Part shown: one piece after another, positions 35,076 through 45,990 of the stretch
How positions within the stretch are numbered: position 1 is the first letter of the stretch
How the letters are laid out: each line of letters opens with the position of its first letter
Source: CAVRCA01 sp963719345
GTDB taxonomy: Bacteria; Pseudomonadota; Alphaproteobacteria; Acetobacterales; Acetobacteraceae
Assembly: GCA_963719345.1 (NCBI GenBank)
Contig: CAVRCA010000003.1
Location: 124,001 to 188,000, forward strand
DNA: 64,000 nt
Direction of reading: 5' to 3'
Program-made: the position numbers and the translations under genes
Notes under the pieces: model-generated
Told to the model about the DNA's origin: nothing
What the model saw: only the letters and a program-made list of their open reading frames with translations
Databases searched by the model: none

Positions 35076-35100
35076 GCCCGCCCGACGAGCGGACAGGCCG

Positions 35101-36474
35101 ATGAGCGACGAGCTGCCGACCGCCAGCCGGGTCGCCGATCCCGGCATCCGCGCGCTGTACCGGCTGGAGAACCGCTGGCAGGCGTGGCTCGACGTCGAGA
35201 GTGCGCTGGCGCATGCGCAGGCCGAACTGGGCATCATCCCGCAAGGCGCGGCCGTGGCGATCGCCGGCCGCCGCGCAAGCTAGACCGGATGGATCGCGCG
35301 CGGATCGACGAAGGGTTTGCGCGCACCGGCCACACGCTCGTGCCGCTGGTCTGGGAGCTTGGCCGCGTCGTCGGCGAGCCGCATGGCGGCTGGGTTCACT
35401 GGGGTGCCACGACGCAGAACATCACCCAGACCGGCGATCTGCTGGTGCTCCGCCAGGCGCACGCGATTTTTCTGCGGCTCATCGCCGGCGCGCTCGCGGG
35501 CATGGCGGAGCTTGCCGAGCGCGGCGCCGACATGCCGATCGCCGGGCGCACGCACGGCCAGCACGCCGTGCCCGCAACGTTCGGCTACAAGGTCGCGGTA
35601 TGGATCGACGAGCTGATCCGGCATGTCGAGCGGATGCGCCAGGCGGCGCCGCGGATGTTTGTGGCGATGCTGGGCGGCGGCGCCGGCACCTTCGCCTCGC
35701 TCGGGCGAGACGGGCCCGCCGGTGCAGGCGGGCATCGGCCAGGCATCTCGGCATGGAGCCGATGCGCGTGCCGTCGCGCGCGATCGGCGATCATGCTGGC
35801 GGAGAACATCTGCCTGCTCGGCATGCTCGCCGCGACCTGCGGCAAGATCGGCCGCGAAATCTACACGCTGATGAAGACCGAGTTCGGCGAGGTCGAGGAG
35901 CCGGTGCCGCCCGGCACGGTCGGCAGCTCCACCATGCCGCAGAAGCGCAACCCGAAACTCTGCCAGGACATCATCGCCGCCGCTGCGGAGGTTCGCTCGA
36001 TCGTGCCGCTGGCGCTGGAAGCGATGCAGACCGAGCACGAGGCCGACCGCACCACCAGCCTGATGATGGATCCGGCCGAGGCGCGCGCCTGCATCGCCAC
36101 CGGCGACATGCTGAGCCGGCTGGTCGAGAAATCGTGCGCGGGCTGCGGCTCGATCCCGGCCCGGATGCGCCGCAATCTCGATCTCGGCGGCGGGCTCATC
36201 ATGGCCGAGGCGGTGATGCTGCGAGCTCGGCGCGGCGATCGGCCGGCAGCACGCGCACGACGTCGTCTACGAGGCGGCGATGGGGCGGCGATCGGAGCGC
36301 AAATCGTTTGGCGACCTGCTGGCCGCCGACAGCGGGTGACCGCGCACCTCGATCGCCGGCCGAGATCGAGAGCTGCTCGACCCGACCGCCTATACCGGGC
36401 TCTGCGCGCAGATGGCGCGCGACGCCGCGCAACGGGCTCGGATGGCGGCCGACAGCATCGGCCCGCCGCGCTAA
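35101..36474 (+). pseudogene. Fumarase/adenylosuccinate lyase/3-carboxymuconate cycloisomerase family protein, multiply frameshifted
   Basis: Reading the three frames in turn gives one protein of about 450 residues: MSDELPTASRV, LDVESALAHAQAELGIIP, WGATTQNITQTGD, AGRTHGQHAVPATFGYK, and the superfamily signature GSSTMPQKRNP, ending DSIGPPR. The frame breaks near 35266, 35276, 35706, 35746, 35795, 36222 and several places after 36300. Most breaks are explained by one extra base, for instance a C at 35276, 35706 and 36222. Overall length stays a multiple of three. Signature and substrate loops are intact, so sequencing error is more likely than decay. It overlaps the stop of the convergent histidine kinase. 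Confidence 0.8.
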
Positions 36475-37634
36475 ACCGAGCGCGGCGCGGAACCCTGCAT
36501 CGGCAGGCGCAAGGTGACGCTCGTGCCTTGGCCGGGCTGCGTTTCGGTGCGCATCTCGGCACCGATCTGCCGGGTCAACGCCTGCATGATGGTGGTCCCG
36601 AGAGTGCTCGCTCGTCCGGCGGCCGGCGACGCCATGCCGCGCCCGGTGTCCGCGATCGAGACTTCCAGGCAACCGCCGACATGCGCCGCCCGGGCAACGA
36701 TGGTGCCGACTTGCCCCTCCGCATACGCATGTCGCGACGCGTTGGTCAGCAACTCGCTGGCGATCAGCCCGAGCGGGATGGCCCGCTCGGCGTCGATCTC
36801 CAGTTCTCCCTCCGTGCTGCAGTGAACCGCGACCGACGGGTTGAACTGCGCGGCGCCGTTGCAGAGATCGACCAGCATCTTGTCGAAGGCGACAAAACGG
36901 AGGTCGTTGCTCCGGTTCAGGGCGCGGTGCGCCTCGGCCACCGCTCCGACCCGGCTGATCGCACTCTCGATCGCCGCGACGGCGCCGGGATCGCTCAGCT
37001 TCGAGCGCTGCAATGAGAGCAGGCTGGCAACCAGTTGCAGACTGTTCTTGATACGGTGGTCGGCCTCCCGCAGCAGCAGGGCATTGGTCGCCAGCGCCCC
37101 CTCGAGCTCGGTGACGCGCCGGCACCGCTCGATCGCCAAGCCGAGCAGGTTGGCTGCCGCCTGCATGAACGCCGTGTCGTCGGCAACGAACGTACCCGGC
37201 CGTCTGGCATCGGCCTCGAGAACGCCGTACGCGGTATTGTCGCCCTGGATGATCACGTTCATTGCCCGGTGTATGCCGTGATCGAGCAGGAGCTTGGGCG
37301 TGCGAAATCGATCGTCGCTCTGCACGTCGTTCGAGATCACCGGTGCGCCGGTCTTCAAGGCAAGGCCGGCGGGTGATCCGGTGTCGGCTTCCAGCTCGGC
37401 GTGACCGACGACGCCCGCGTGCCAGCCGACGCCCGCTCGCACCAGCAAGCGGTCTCTGGCCGGCTGATACTCCAGCACCTTGCAGAATTTCGTATCCATT
37501 CCGTTTGCGACGATGTCGCAGGCAGCGGCCAGAAGGGGTTCGAGATCCCGGATGCGAAGCGCCTCGGTGCCGAGGTCGGACAACAACTCGCGATGCCGGA
37601 GTTTCCGCATCAGGGGGATCGGCTCGTCGCTCAT
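36471..37634 (-). CDS. GAF-domain sensor histidine kinase (HisKA_2/HWE-like)
   Basis: 387 aa, cytoplasmic (no membrane segment). An N-terminal GAF domain covers roughly residues 20-170. A HisKA_2 dimerisation/phosphoacceptor helix follows, LLREADHRIKNSLQLVASLLSLQ with the His. The HATPase part has ASELLTNASRHAYAEGQ (N box) and VSIADTGRGM (G1). No response regulator is adjacent. Kinases of this type often work in the general stress response (PhyR/EcfG) of alphaproteobacteria, which is inference here. The start MSDEPIPLMRK follows GGAG; a slightly longer start at 37655 is possible. Confidence 0.9.
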   Translation of the reverse strand: MSDEPIPLMRKLRHRELLSDLGTEALRIRDLEPLLAAACDIVANGMDTKFCKVLEYQPARDRLLVRAGVGWHAGVVGHAELEADTGSPAGLALKTGAPVISNDVQSDDRFRTPKLLLDHGIHRAMNVIIQGDNTAYGVLEADARRPGTFVADDTAFMQAAANLLGLAIERCRRVTELEGALATNALLLREADHRIKNSLQLVASLLSLQRSKLSDPGAVAAIESAISRVGAVAEAHRALNRSNDLRFVAFDKMLVDLCNGAAQFNPSVAVHCSTEGELEIDAERAIPLGLIASELLTNASRHAYAEGQVGTIVARAAHVGGCLEVSIADTGRGMASPAAGRASTLGTTIMQALTRQIGAEMRTETQPGQGTSVTLRLPMQGSAPRSV

Positions 37635-37691
37635 CGCACTCCGATCGTTGTGCAAGCGCCCGAAAGGTCAGTGTTCATACCGTGGGAGGCC

Positions 37692-39367
37692 TCAACCATG
37701 AGCGACGCCTTCGACCGGCGGCAACGGCGGCCGTCCGCGGATCAGGTCAGACGCTTTCTCCGCAATCATCATCGTTGACGCATAGGTGTTGGCAGAAACC
37801 ATGGTCGGCATGATCGAGGCGTCGACAACGCGAAGGGTTTGCAAGCCATGTACCCGGAGCTGGTCGTCGACCACGGCGGTCGGATCGGTCGACGGCCCCA
37901 TTCGCGCGGTGCCGACGAGGTGATACGATGTCGAGCCGTATCTGCGCGCGAAGTCAAGCAGTTCATCGTCGCTGACCACCTGCGGGCCGGGCAGGTGCTC
38001 ACCGGCCAAGTAGCGCGCCAGCTCGGGTGTGCTCAGCAACCTGCGGCCGAGCTTGATGCCGCCGACCAGCGCGCGCTGGTCCATCGGGTCCTTGAGATAG
38101 TTCGGCTGGATGAGCGGGTCCTGGAATGGGTCAGCCGACCGCGCCCGGACGTGGCCCACACTTTCCGGCCGGTGCGGCCACACGCCGGCCGTCATGCCCG
38201 GAAAATCATCGAGCCGCCCGATATAGCCGTCCTTGTAGCTGGCCGGGGTGAACACGCCCTGCAGGTCGGCGCTCTCCATGCGCTCGTCGGATTTCCAGAA
38301 CCAGTGAACGAGCGACGGGCTGACCGCGAGAATGCTCGGACGGCCGAGCGCCCAGCGGCCGATCTGGCCCGCAAGCCCGACGCCGGCGGCCAGTTCATTG
38401 ATCGTGCGCACGTCCTTGGCCCGGGCGACGAGGCGCACGCCATAATGGTCGCGAAAATTCTCGCCCACGCCCGCGAGATCGTGAACCACATCCACTCCGA
38501 TCGAGCGGAGCAAGGCGGTTGGCCCGACGCCGGACATCTGCAGCAGCTTGGCGGTGTTGACCGTGCCGCAGCTCAGGATCACCTCGCGCCGCGCCCGCAC
38601 CACTGCTCGGTCCTGCGGTCGCGGTCGTCGATGATGCGGACGCCGACGGCGCGCTTGCCGTCGAACAGCACGGCGGCCGCCCGCGCGTTGGTGCGGACGG
38701 TCACCCTTCCGGTCTGCCGTGCCGGCCGGAGAAAGGCGCGGGCTGCACTGTGGCGCCAACCGCGCCAGATCGCGCGCTGGAAGTAACCGACGCCCTCCTG
38801 ATGCGCGCCGTTGTAATCGGGGTTGCGCGGGATGCCGAGACCGACGGCGCCGGCGATGAACGCCTCGCAGACCGGGTGGTGCCAGTCCATGTCGGTGACC
38901 GGCAATCCGCCTTCGCGGCCGCGGAAGCGGTCGTCCGGTTCCGCCTCCTGGCCGATCCGGCGTTCGGTCCGCCGGAAATACGGCAGCACGTCGGTGTAGC
39001 CCCAGCCGCGATTGCCGCGTTGCGCCCAGCTGTCGAAATCGGCGCGCTGACCGCGGTTGTAGATCATGCCGTTGATCGAGCTTGATCCGCCGAGCGTGCG
39101 GCCCTGCGTCGTGGGGATCGGCCGGCCGCCCGAACCTGGGCTGGCCTCGGTCTTGAACTGCCAGGTGAAATCGGGGTTCGACAACATCTTGATGAAGCCG
39201 CCGGGGATGTGGATGAACGGGTGTCGGTCCGCCGGTCCGCATTCCAGGACACAGATCGTGACGCCGGGCTGCTCGGAGAGCCGGGCCGCGAGGACGCATC
39301 CTGCCGCCCCGGCGCCGACGATCACGTAATCGAAACTCCCGCCTTCGCGGCCGCTTGCTGGTGCCAT
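37692..39367 (-). CDS. GMC-family FAD oxidoreductase (choline dehydrogenase-like; one frameshift)
   Basis: FAD-dependent alcohol dehydrogenase/oxidase, reconstructed 558 aa. ADP-binding YVIVGAGAAGCVLAARLSE; GGSSSINGMIYNRGQ; VILSCGTVNTAKLLQMSGVGP; and the C-terminal active site YHLVGTARMG and SANTYASTMMIAEKASDLI. The frame breaks near 38603: TEQ continues as VVRARREVIL in the next frame, repaired by one added G (CAGTGG to CAGGTGG). This gives an exact multiple of three. Substrate is unknown. Divergent from the small hypothetical gene at 39541. Confidence 0.87.
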
Positions 39368-39540
39368 GCTTGCTCCCCTGCGGGTCTGGCTATCAATTAC
39401 CGGCACGGGTTCCAAGCGTGGCCGCCAGGATTGCGGCTCCTTGAGGCGGCTGTCGCCATGGGTCGATTGACCGCCCCGAGCCGAGTGGCGTTGGATAGGG
39501 CGAAACCGCAGCGCTATGCTGCCAACGAGTGGGAGGGTTC

Positions 39541-39960
39541 ATGCGCCACGTATGCGATGCTCCGCAGGGCAAGACCTGGTTCCGCCTTGAATCGGACGCG
39601 GAAGCCGAAGCTGAATCGAACGTCATGCGGCATGCGGTGGAGAAATACTTCCGCCGCGAGCAGGAAAAGGCGACCCAGAGCTTCCGGCCCAAATCCACCG
39701 TGTTCTTCGAGCAGGAGATCGGCTTGAGGGAACACGTCCAGCGCGAGATGCCGTTGTTCCTGACGTTGCGCGACGACGACGGGGTGCCGCTCGCCACCGC
39801 GATGATCCCGCCGGTCGGACGCGACGAGCGCGGCTTTCGCTCGATCATCGTCGGTCCGGCCAACGCCGATCCCTACCCGCTCCACGCCGACGCGATCCGT
39901 ACGCTGGCCGAACACTTCCGCATCGCGCTGGACCGGGCGCGCTGCTATCCCTACCGCTGA
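39541..39960 (+). CDS. Conserved-looking hypothetical protein
   Basis: 139 residues; I do not recognise the family. It is soluble, has no signal peptide, and is acidic-helical at residues 20-50 (DAEAEAESNVMRHAVEKYFRREQEKA), then a beta-rich part (PLFLTLRDDDGVPLATAMIPP) and an ending RIALDRARCYPYR. The ATG follows GGGAGGG; an upstream in-frame GTG is less likely. It lies 40 bases before the cupin gene on the same strand, so the two may be co-expressed. Confidence 0.65.
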   Translation: MRHVCDAPQGKTWFRLESDAEAEAESNVMRHAVEKYFRREQEKATQSFRPKSTVFFEQEIGLREHVQREMPLFLTLRDDDGVPLATAMIPPVGRDERGFRSIIVGPANADPYPLHADAIRTLAEHFRIALDRARCYPYR

Positions 39961-40000
39961 GTTTCGTGCCCGCCGTAGAACCCGCCCGGAGGCCCGCACC

Positions 40001-40504
40001 ATGGGACAGACGCTGAACAGCTTCGCCGCCGAGTGTCACCGCATCCTCGCCGCCGATCCCGGACCAGCGGGGCGGGAGCAGGTCTGCACCCGGCTCCGGG
40101 AGGTGCTGCTGGACCAGGATTTCGTCGCCACGCATCTCGGCGGCGACGTGCCGGAACGCAAGGTCCTCTACGAGGACCCGCAACTCGGCTTCTGCATCCT
40201 GGCGCACGTGAACCGGGGCGCGAAAGGCAGCAAGCCGCACGACCATGGACCGACCTGGGCGATCTACGGCCAGGCGGCGGGCCAGACCGTCATGACCGAC
40301 TGGGAATGCCTCGAGCGGCCGAGCGAGGGCAAGCCCGGCCGCGCCCGCGCGGTGCGCGACTACACGCTCGAGCCGGGGATGGCGCATCTCTACAACGAGG
40401 GCGTCCTGCACTCGCCGCGTCGGGACGGACCGACGAAGCTGATCCGCCTGGAAGGGCAGAACATGGACCGGGTCGGCCGCCTGCCGTACGAGGCCGTGCA
40501 GTAG
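40001..40504 (+). CDS. Cupin-fold metal-binding protein
   Basis: 167 aa. A cupin motif with two metal-binding histidines is visible in KPHDHGPTWAIYGQ, followed by the second cupin box around MAHLYNEGVLHSPRRDG with another His. This resembles cysteine-dioxygenase-like small cupins, but the cysteine and substrate residues of true dioxygenases are not evident. Function unknown. It converges on the DegP-like gene, with two bases between stops. Confidence 0.75.
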   Translation: MGQTLNSFAAECHRILAADPGPAGREQVCTRLREVLLDQDFVATHLGGDVPERKVLYEDPQLGFCILAHVNRGAKGSKPHDHGPTWAIYGQAAGQTVMTDWECLERPSEGKPGRARAVRDYTLEPGMAHLYNEGVLHSPRRDGPTKLIRLEGQNMDRVGRLPYEAVQ

Positions 40505-40506
40505 CC

Positions 40507-41923
40507 TCAGCCGTCCGGATGCAGCGGCAAGGTGACGAACCGCTGCCCGCCAGGACCACGCACCAGCAGCAGCATGAACTGCTCCTTCTGGCGGCGAGCG
40601 GCGGCGATCCGCGCATCCATGTCGTCGGGCTTGCTCAAGCCCTCGCGGCCCGCCCGGACGATGACATCGCCAGGCACCAGGCCGCGATCGGCGGCCGGGC
40701 TGCTCGGCGCAACCCCGGTCACCACCACTCCCTGCAGTCCTGACGCCAGCTTGTACTTCGCCCGCGTGGCCGGGGTCAGCGGCGAGAGCTGCAGGCCAGG
40801 ATCGTAGCGCGGCGCGGCGACGTCCTGGACGGCCTTGTCGTCCGCTGCCGCATCCGCAAGTGAGCGGGGCATCTCGCGGATCAGCGGCGAGACGGTGAGG
40901 ATCTTGCCGTCGCGCCAGATCGTCAGCTCGATCGGTTGATCGAGCGGGGCGACCGCGATCGCGCGCCAGAGCGCCCGCGAGTCCCGAGGGGTGATCGCGC
41001 CGATACTCAGGATCACGTCACCCTCGCGGACCCCGGCCTGGGCTGCCGTCCCCGCCCGGCTCCACGCTGCCGACGATGGACCCCCGAGGGATTCCGAGAC
41101 CGATCGCATTGGCGATGTCGGGCGTCACCGACTGCATGCTGATGCCCAGCCACCCCGCCCGCACCCGGCCGTATCGAAGCGTCTGGTCGATGATGAACTT
41201 CGCGTCGTTGATCGGCAGGGCGAAGCTGATGCCGATGGAGCCGCCGGTCTCGGTCGGAGAGAAGATCGCCGTGTTGATGCCGATGACCTCGCCGCGGGTG
41301 TTGAACAGGGGCCCCCCCGAGTTGCCGTGGTTGATGGCCGCGTCCGTCTGGATGAAATCGTCGAACGGGGTCGTCCGGATGTCGCGATTGAGCCCGCTGA
41401 CGATCCCAGCACTCACCGATCCGCCGAGCGCCAGCGGATTGCCGATCGCGATCACCGGATCGCCGACCCGCAGCTGATCGCTGTCCCCGAGCGTCAGCGT
41501 CGGCAGCGGGCCGGACGCCTTCACCTGCAGCAAGGCGACATCGGCACGGCTCAGCCGGCCGATCCTGGTCGCGGTCAGGCTCGTGTTGTCCTGCAAGGTG
41601 ACGGTGATGCGGATCGCATTCTCCACCACGTGCCGGTTGGTGACGATGATCCCGCTCTTGTCGATGATGAAGCCGGACCCGAAGCCGTGCGTCACCGGCG
41701 GCACCGCATTGGGCGCGATCTCCCCCGGCAGATCCTGGGCCGAGCGGGTACTTGGCGCGTGCCTTGCGAGCACGGTCGACACGTTGACGACGGCTGGCAT
41801 GACCGCGGCGATCAGATCGGCCCGATCCATCTCGCCGGTGCCTGTCGCGGCGCGGGAGGCCGGCGGCGCTGCGGCGAGCGCGAGCCCGAAGCCGACCGCG
41901 ACGAGCAGGTTTGAACGGCGCAT
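40507..41923 (-). CDS. DegP/DegQ-type periplasmic serine protease with two PDZ domains (one frameshift)
   Basis: Trypsin-like HtrA-family protease, reconstructed 471 aa. Signal peptide ending in PPASRAATG. The catalytic triad is present: His in VTNRHVVENA, Asp in LSRADVALLQV, Ser in INHGNSGGPLF. The first PDZ domain begins at WLGISMQS and the second at LQGVVVTGVAPSSPAADRG. The frame breaks at the C4 run 41050-41053 (GGGG on the coding strand); removing one base joins SVEPGG to TAAQAGVREGDVI and gives an exact multiple of three. Envelope protein quality control is the expected role. Divergent from the glycosyltransferase gene. Confidence 0.9.
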
Positions 41924-42073
41924 CGGATCTCCTCCGGCCGAGAATATGGCGGCATGACGCGCCCAGACCAGCCCAGCTTCTACCCGGCCCAAGGCGGAAG
42001 CTTGGCGGTGTCGAGGCATGTATGCTACCCAGCACTGCCCTTACCCAGGGATCCCGCGAGCACGTCACGGCCC

Positions 42074-44944
42074 ATGCAGCCCGATTCCGGCCTGAGCCCT
42101 CTCGCGCACCTGGATGCGTCGACCACCGGGGGCGCCCCCAGGCACCCACCCGAAGGCGCCGAGCTGGAGCAGCTCAGGCGCTCCAACGAGCGGCTGCGCG
42201 CCGAATTGGCGAAGCTATCCGCCACTGCGCGGATCGGCGCCGACAGCATGCGGGTGCAGGCGGCGCGCAACGCCGGGCTGCTGGAGTGGGCCGCCCGTAA
42301 CGAGGCCACCCTGCAGGGCCTCTACGCCTCGACCTTTTGGCGGGTGACGGCGCCGCTCCGCTGGGTCGCCCGCCTGATCGGCGGAGCCCCCCCGACCACG
42401 GCGCCGACCGGTCGGTTCCGGCGTCTCCGCACCCTTGCTGCGGAGCAAGGCTGGGGAGCGGCGTTCCACACCGGCGTCGCGGTGCTGCGCCGCGATGGAC
42501 ACGCCATCCGTCAGCGGGTCGCCGGGCGGCTCCGCAGGCCGGGGCGGCCCGGCAGCACTCCGATCGACCTCGCCCGTATGGCCCCGGTGTCCACTTCGCC
42601 GGCGACGCTATTCGTTCCCCGCGTGCTGATCATCGCGGAACTCAGCGTGCCGCAATGCGCGAAATACCGCGTCTGGCAGAAGCACGAGCATTCGCCGACT
42701 GGCCGGCCATGCATCGTCTGCGACTGGCACGATGCGGAGGCCGCCGCTCGGCCTGCAGATGTGCATCGCGCGCCATGTTCTACCGGGTGCCGGCCGTCCC
42801 GTCTGTGCTCGGGCTCATCGCCGAGGCGCGCCGGCTCGGCGTCACGAGCTACTGGGAGGTCGACGACCTCATCTTCGACGAGCCGCTGTATCGCGCGAAC
42901 CGGAACCTCGCCACGCTCGAGCGCCGGCGCTGCGCGAGGAACGTGCTGGCCGGCGTCCGGCTGTATCGCGCGGCGATGCTGGCCTGCGGCAGGCGATCGC
43001 CTCCACGCCGGCGCTCGCGCGCGCGCATGCGCGATGCCGGAATGGCCGAGACCCTGGTGATCGAGAATGCGCTCGACGCGGAGACGCTCGAGCAAGCCGC
43101 CGAACCTGCGCACCGGACGGACGTCGGCCGGCGCGGACGGACGTGTGGATCGTCTACGGCTCCGGCACCAAGACGCACGACGCCGACTTCGCCGTGGCCG
43201 CGCCGGCGCTCGGCGAGTTGATGCAGGACGCGCCCGAGGTGCGGCTGCGCATCGTCGGCGAGCTCACGCTGCCGCGCGCGCTGGAAGCGATGGCCGGCCG
43301 GATGGAGCGGCTGGCCGGCACCGGACTACCGCGCCTATCTCGGCTTGCTCGAGCGACGGCGACATCGCCCTGGCGCCGCTCGAGGCGACGCGTGTTCAAC
43401 GATGCCAAGAGCAACATCAAGTTCCTCGAAGCGGCGATCCTCGGGCTTGCCCTGCGTCTGCTCGCCGCGCACCGAGCTTCAGCGCCATCGTCAACTCGGG
43501 CCAGAACGGTTTTCTGGCGGAAAGCGAGGCGGACGTGGCTGGCGGCGCTGCGCCGCCTGGTGGGCGACGCCCGATCTGCGCGAGCGGCATCGGAGGCGCG
43601 GCGCGGCGACTGTGCTGGCGCGCTATTCGCCCGATGCCGTCGCGCGTGGACAGGTCGCGCCGCTGGTCGCCGGCCTGGCCCGACAGCGCGGCGCGCTCGC
43701 AACTGCGCGTGCTGGTGGTCAACATCTTCTTCTGGCCCCGCAGCTTCGGCGGGGCGACGATCGTCGCCGAGGAAACCGCGCGGCGTCTCAATGCCCGCGA
43801 CGGCGCCGAAGTGAGCGTCTTCACCTCGCATGCCGGCACGAGTGCCGGCGCCACACGCGCTGCTGCGCTACGAGTGGGACGGCATGCCGGTCATCGGCGT
43901 CGCGTCCGCCGCGCACCACGACGCGATCGGCGAGTTCGACAACCCGGGAGTGGCGGAGCAGTTCGCCGACGATGCTGCGGGCGCTGCGGCCCGACGTGGT
44001 GCACGTCCATTCCATCCAGGGGCTCGGCGCCGGCCTGCTGCGATGCCTGCGTGGAGCTGCGCATTCCCTATGTCGTGACCGTGCACGACGCCTGGTGGCT
44101 GTGTGCTCGGCAGTTCATGGTGCGCGGCGACGGCCGGTACTGCTTCCAGACCAGGATCGATCTGAACGTATGCCAGGCCTGCGTGCCGCAGGCCCGTCAT
44201 CTGCCGGAGCGGCTCGACCTGTTGCTCGCAAGGCCTGGCGGAGCCGCGGCGGTGCTGTCGCCCAGCGACGCGCATCGCGCGCTCTATCTCGCCAACGGTC
44301 TCGATCCGGACCGCCTGCACGTGTCAGCCGAACGGCATCCGCATGCCGGCGAAAACCCGCGCAGCGCGTCGCCGGTCCGACCCTGCGGTTCGGCTACGTC
44401 GGGGGCGGCGAGCCGATCAAGGGGTTTCTCGTCCTGCTCCGCGGCGTTCGAGGCGCTGACGCCAGGCGAACTGGGAACTGGTGCTGGTCGACAACACGCT
44501 GCAATCTCGGCTTTGCCTCGCTGGAAACCGTGCAGTGGCGGGTCGCGGGCCGAGTTCAGGTCGTGCCGGCCTACACTCAGGACGACGATGGACGAGTTTT
44601 TCGACGAGCATCGACGTGCTGCTGTTCCCGTCGCAGTGGAAGGAGAGTTTTGGACTGACCGTCGCGCGAGGCGCTGGCGCGCGACGTCTGGGTGATCGCG
44701 ACCGATTGCGGCGGCGCCGGTCGAGGAGATCGAGGAAGGCGTCAATGGCAACGTCCTCCCGATGGATGGCGAGCACGGCCCGTTGCGGGACGCGATGGCC
44801 GCCCTGCTCCAAAACCCGGCGCGGCTGATCGGCCACCGCAATCGCCAAAAATCACGACTGGCGACGTTCGACCAACAGGCCGAGTTGCTGGCCGCTATCC
44901 TGGAACGGGCGGCGAGCGGCGCGGCTTCAGAACCAGTTGCTTGA
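42074..44944 (+). pseudogene. Tandem glycosyltransferase (two GT4-like domains), many frameshifts
   Basis: Joining the three frames gives one protein of about 950 residues. Residues 20-90 form a coiled coil (EGAELEQLRRSNERLRAELAKL) leading to TLQGLYASTFWRVTAPLRWV, an opening seen in exopolysaccharide glycosyltransferases. First transferase domain: FYRVPAVPSVLG, YWEVDDLIFDEPLYRANRNL, WIVYGSGTKTHDADF, IALAPLEA, KSNIKFLEAAILG. Second GT4 domain: LRVLVVNIFFWPRSFGGATI, TVHDAWWLCARQFMVRGDG, FGYVGGGEPIKGF and ESFGLTV. About two dozen single-base indels break it, often one extra C (42922, 42935, 42942, 43354, 43391, 43477, 44041, 44333). Net length is still a multiple of three. Confidence 0.8.
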
Positions 44945-45869
44945 TCGCGTTCGGCAGGGCGCGCGCGGCTTGGCGCTTGTCGCGGGTGAGCAGCAGGTAG
45001 AGCAGCAGCGTACGCCACGGCGGCGGCGGAACCGGCGTGCCGCGCCATCCCGCTGTCCCGGCGAGGGATGCACGGACCAGATCAGGGCAGTGACGCGAAA
45101 CCCCCGCCACGATTTGCGGCCACTGGTCGGCCCACGGGATACGGATCGGGTTGTCGCGGATCAGGTCGCGCTTGATGAACGGCACGGTTCCGCTTGTCAG
45201 CAAGGTGGCCCAGTCGAGATGCATCGGGTTGATGCGGGCGAAGCGGCGCAGCCGCCGGCGCCGTGGCTCCTCATGGCGCGCAACGCATTCAAGTTGCTCG
45301 GCCTGGAGCGCGGCGCCGAGACCCAGCTCGCCGTGCAGGATGATCTCGGCCTTGCTCATGGTCTCGAACGGCTGGGCAAACACCCGCCGCACCGCCGGAC
45401 GCGCCAGGGCAGCCCCGGTCAGGCAGACGAACCACGACTGCAGGTGCCACACCCCTTCGCGGCTCGCCACCATGCCCCAGGCATCCGGGGCGCATCGCCG
45501 CATGGAGGCGAAGATCGGCGCGAGACTCTGAAACGGGCCGAGGACGCTGTCGTTCGCCAGCAGCACTTCGTCCGCCCCTTCGGCGCAGCCCGCGCGCAGC
45601 AGATGCTGCCAGGCGCCAAAATCGTGCCCCGGGTTCGGCCGGAGATGCGCCCTCGCGCCGATCCGGTCGAGCAGATCCCGGTCAGGTCCGGGCAGCCGCT
45701 CGACGCCGGAGCAGGCGACGTGGACGGTGAAACCGCACGCGGACAACTCCTTCAAGTAGAGCCGCACGATCGGCGCGATGCGGCCGGAAGGGTCGAAGTG
45801 GGCAAACAGGCAGACGCTGCGGCCCTGAGGCCGACCCCCTTCCCCAATCGGTCCGGCACTTGCCGCCAT
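44895..45869 (-). CDS. Rhamnan-synthesis RgpF-like glycan protein
   Basis: 324 aa. Family-typical segments: CLFAHFDPSGRIAPIVRLYLKEL, HLRPNPGHDFGAWQHLLRAG, EVLLANDSVLGPF and WGMVASREGVWHLQSWFVCL. These match the RgpF family that acts in polysaccharide side-chain assembly. The ATG at 45869 is used; a TTG 36 bases upstream would extend it. Its 3' end overlaps the end of the tandem glycosyltransferase by about 50 bases on the opposite strand. Together the two genes look like a small surface-polysaccharide module. Confidence 0.82.
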   Translation of the reverse strand: MAASAGPIGEGGRPQGRSVCLFAHFDPSGRIAPIVRLYLKELSACGFTVHVACSGVERLPGPDRDLLDRIGARAHLRPNPGHDFGAWQHLLRAGCAEGADEVLLANDSVLGPFQSLAPIFASMRRCAPDAWGMVASREGVWHLQSWFVCLTGAALARPAVRRVFAQPFETMSKAEIILHGELGLGAALQAEQLECVARHEEPRRRRLRRFARINPMHLDWATLLTSGTVPFIKRDLIRDNPIRIPWADQWPQIVAGVSRHCPDLVRASLAGTAGWRGTPVPPPPWRTLLLYLLLTRDKRQAARALPNAIKQLVLKPRRSPPVPG

Positions 45870-45990
45870 CCACCCATAAAGCCAGCAAGACCGACGATGG
45901 TTCAATCACTCAACCGCCGCCCAGCGCTGGCGGAGGCGCGAGATGTGCTGCTACATCGCCGTCATAGGCCGCGGGAGGGCTGCAAGAGGA

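Noticed and set aside
42074..44944. Several short separate glycosyltransferase genes
   Set aside because: Homologous segments follow each other in order across frames with no start codons or ribosome sites at the junctions; one broken gene is simpler.
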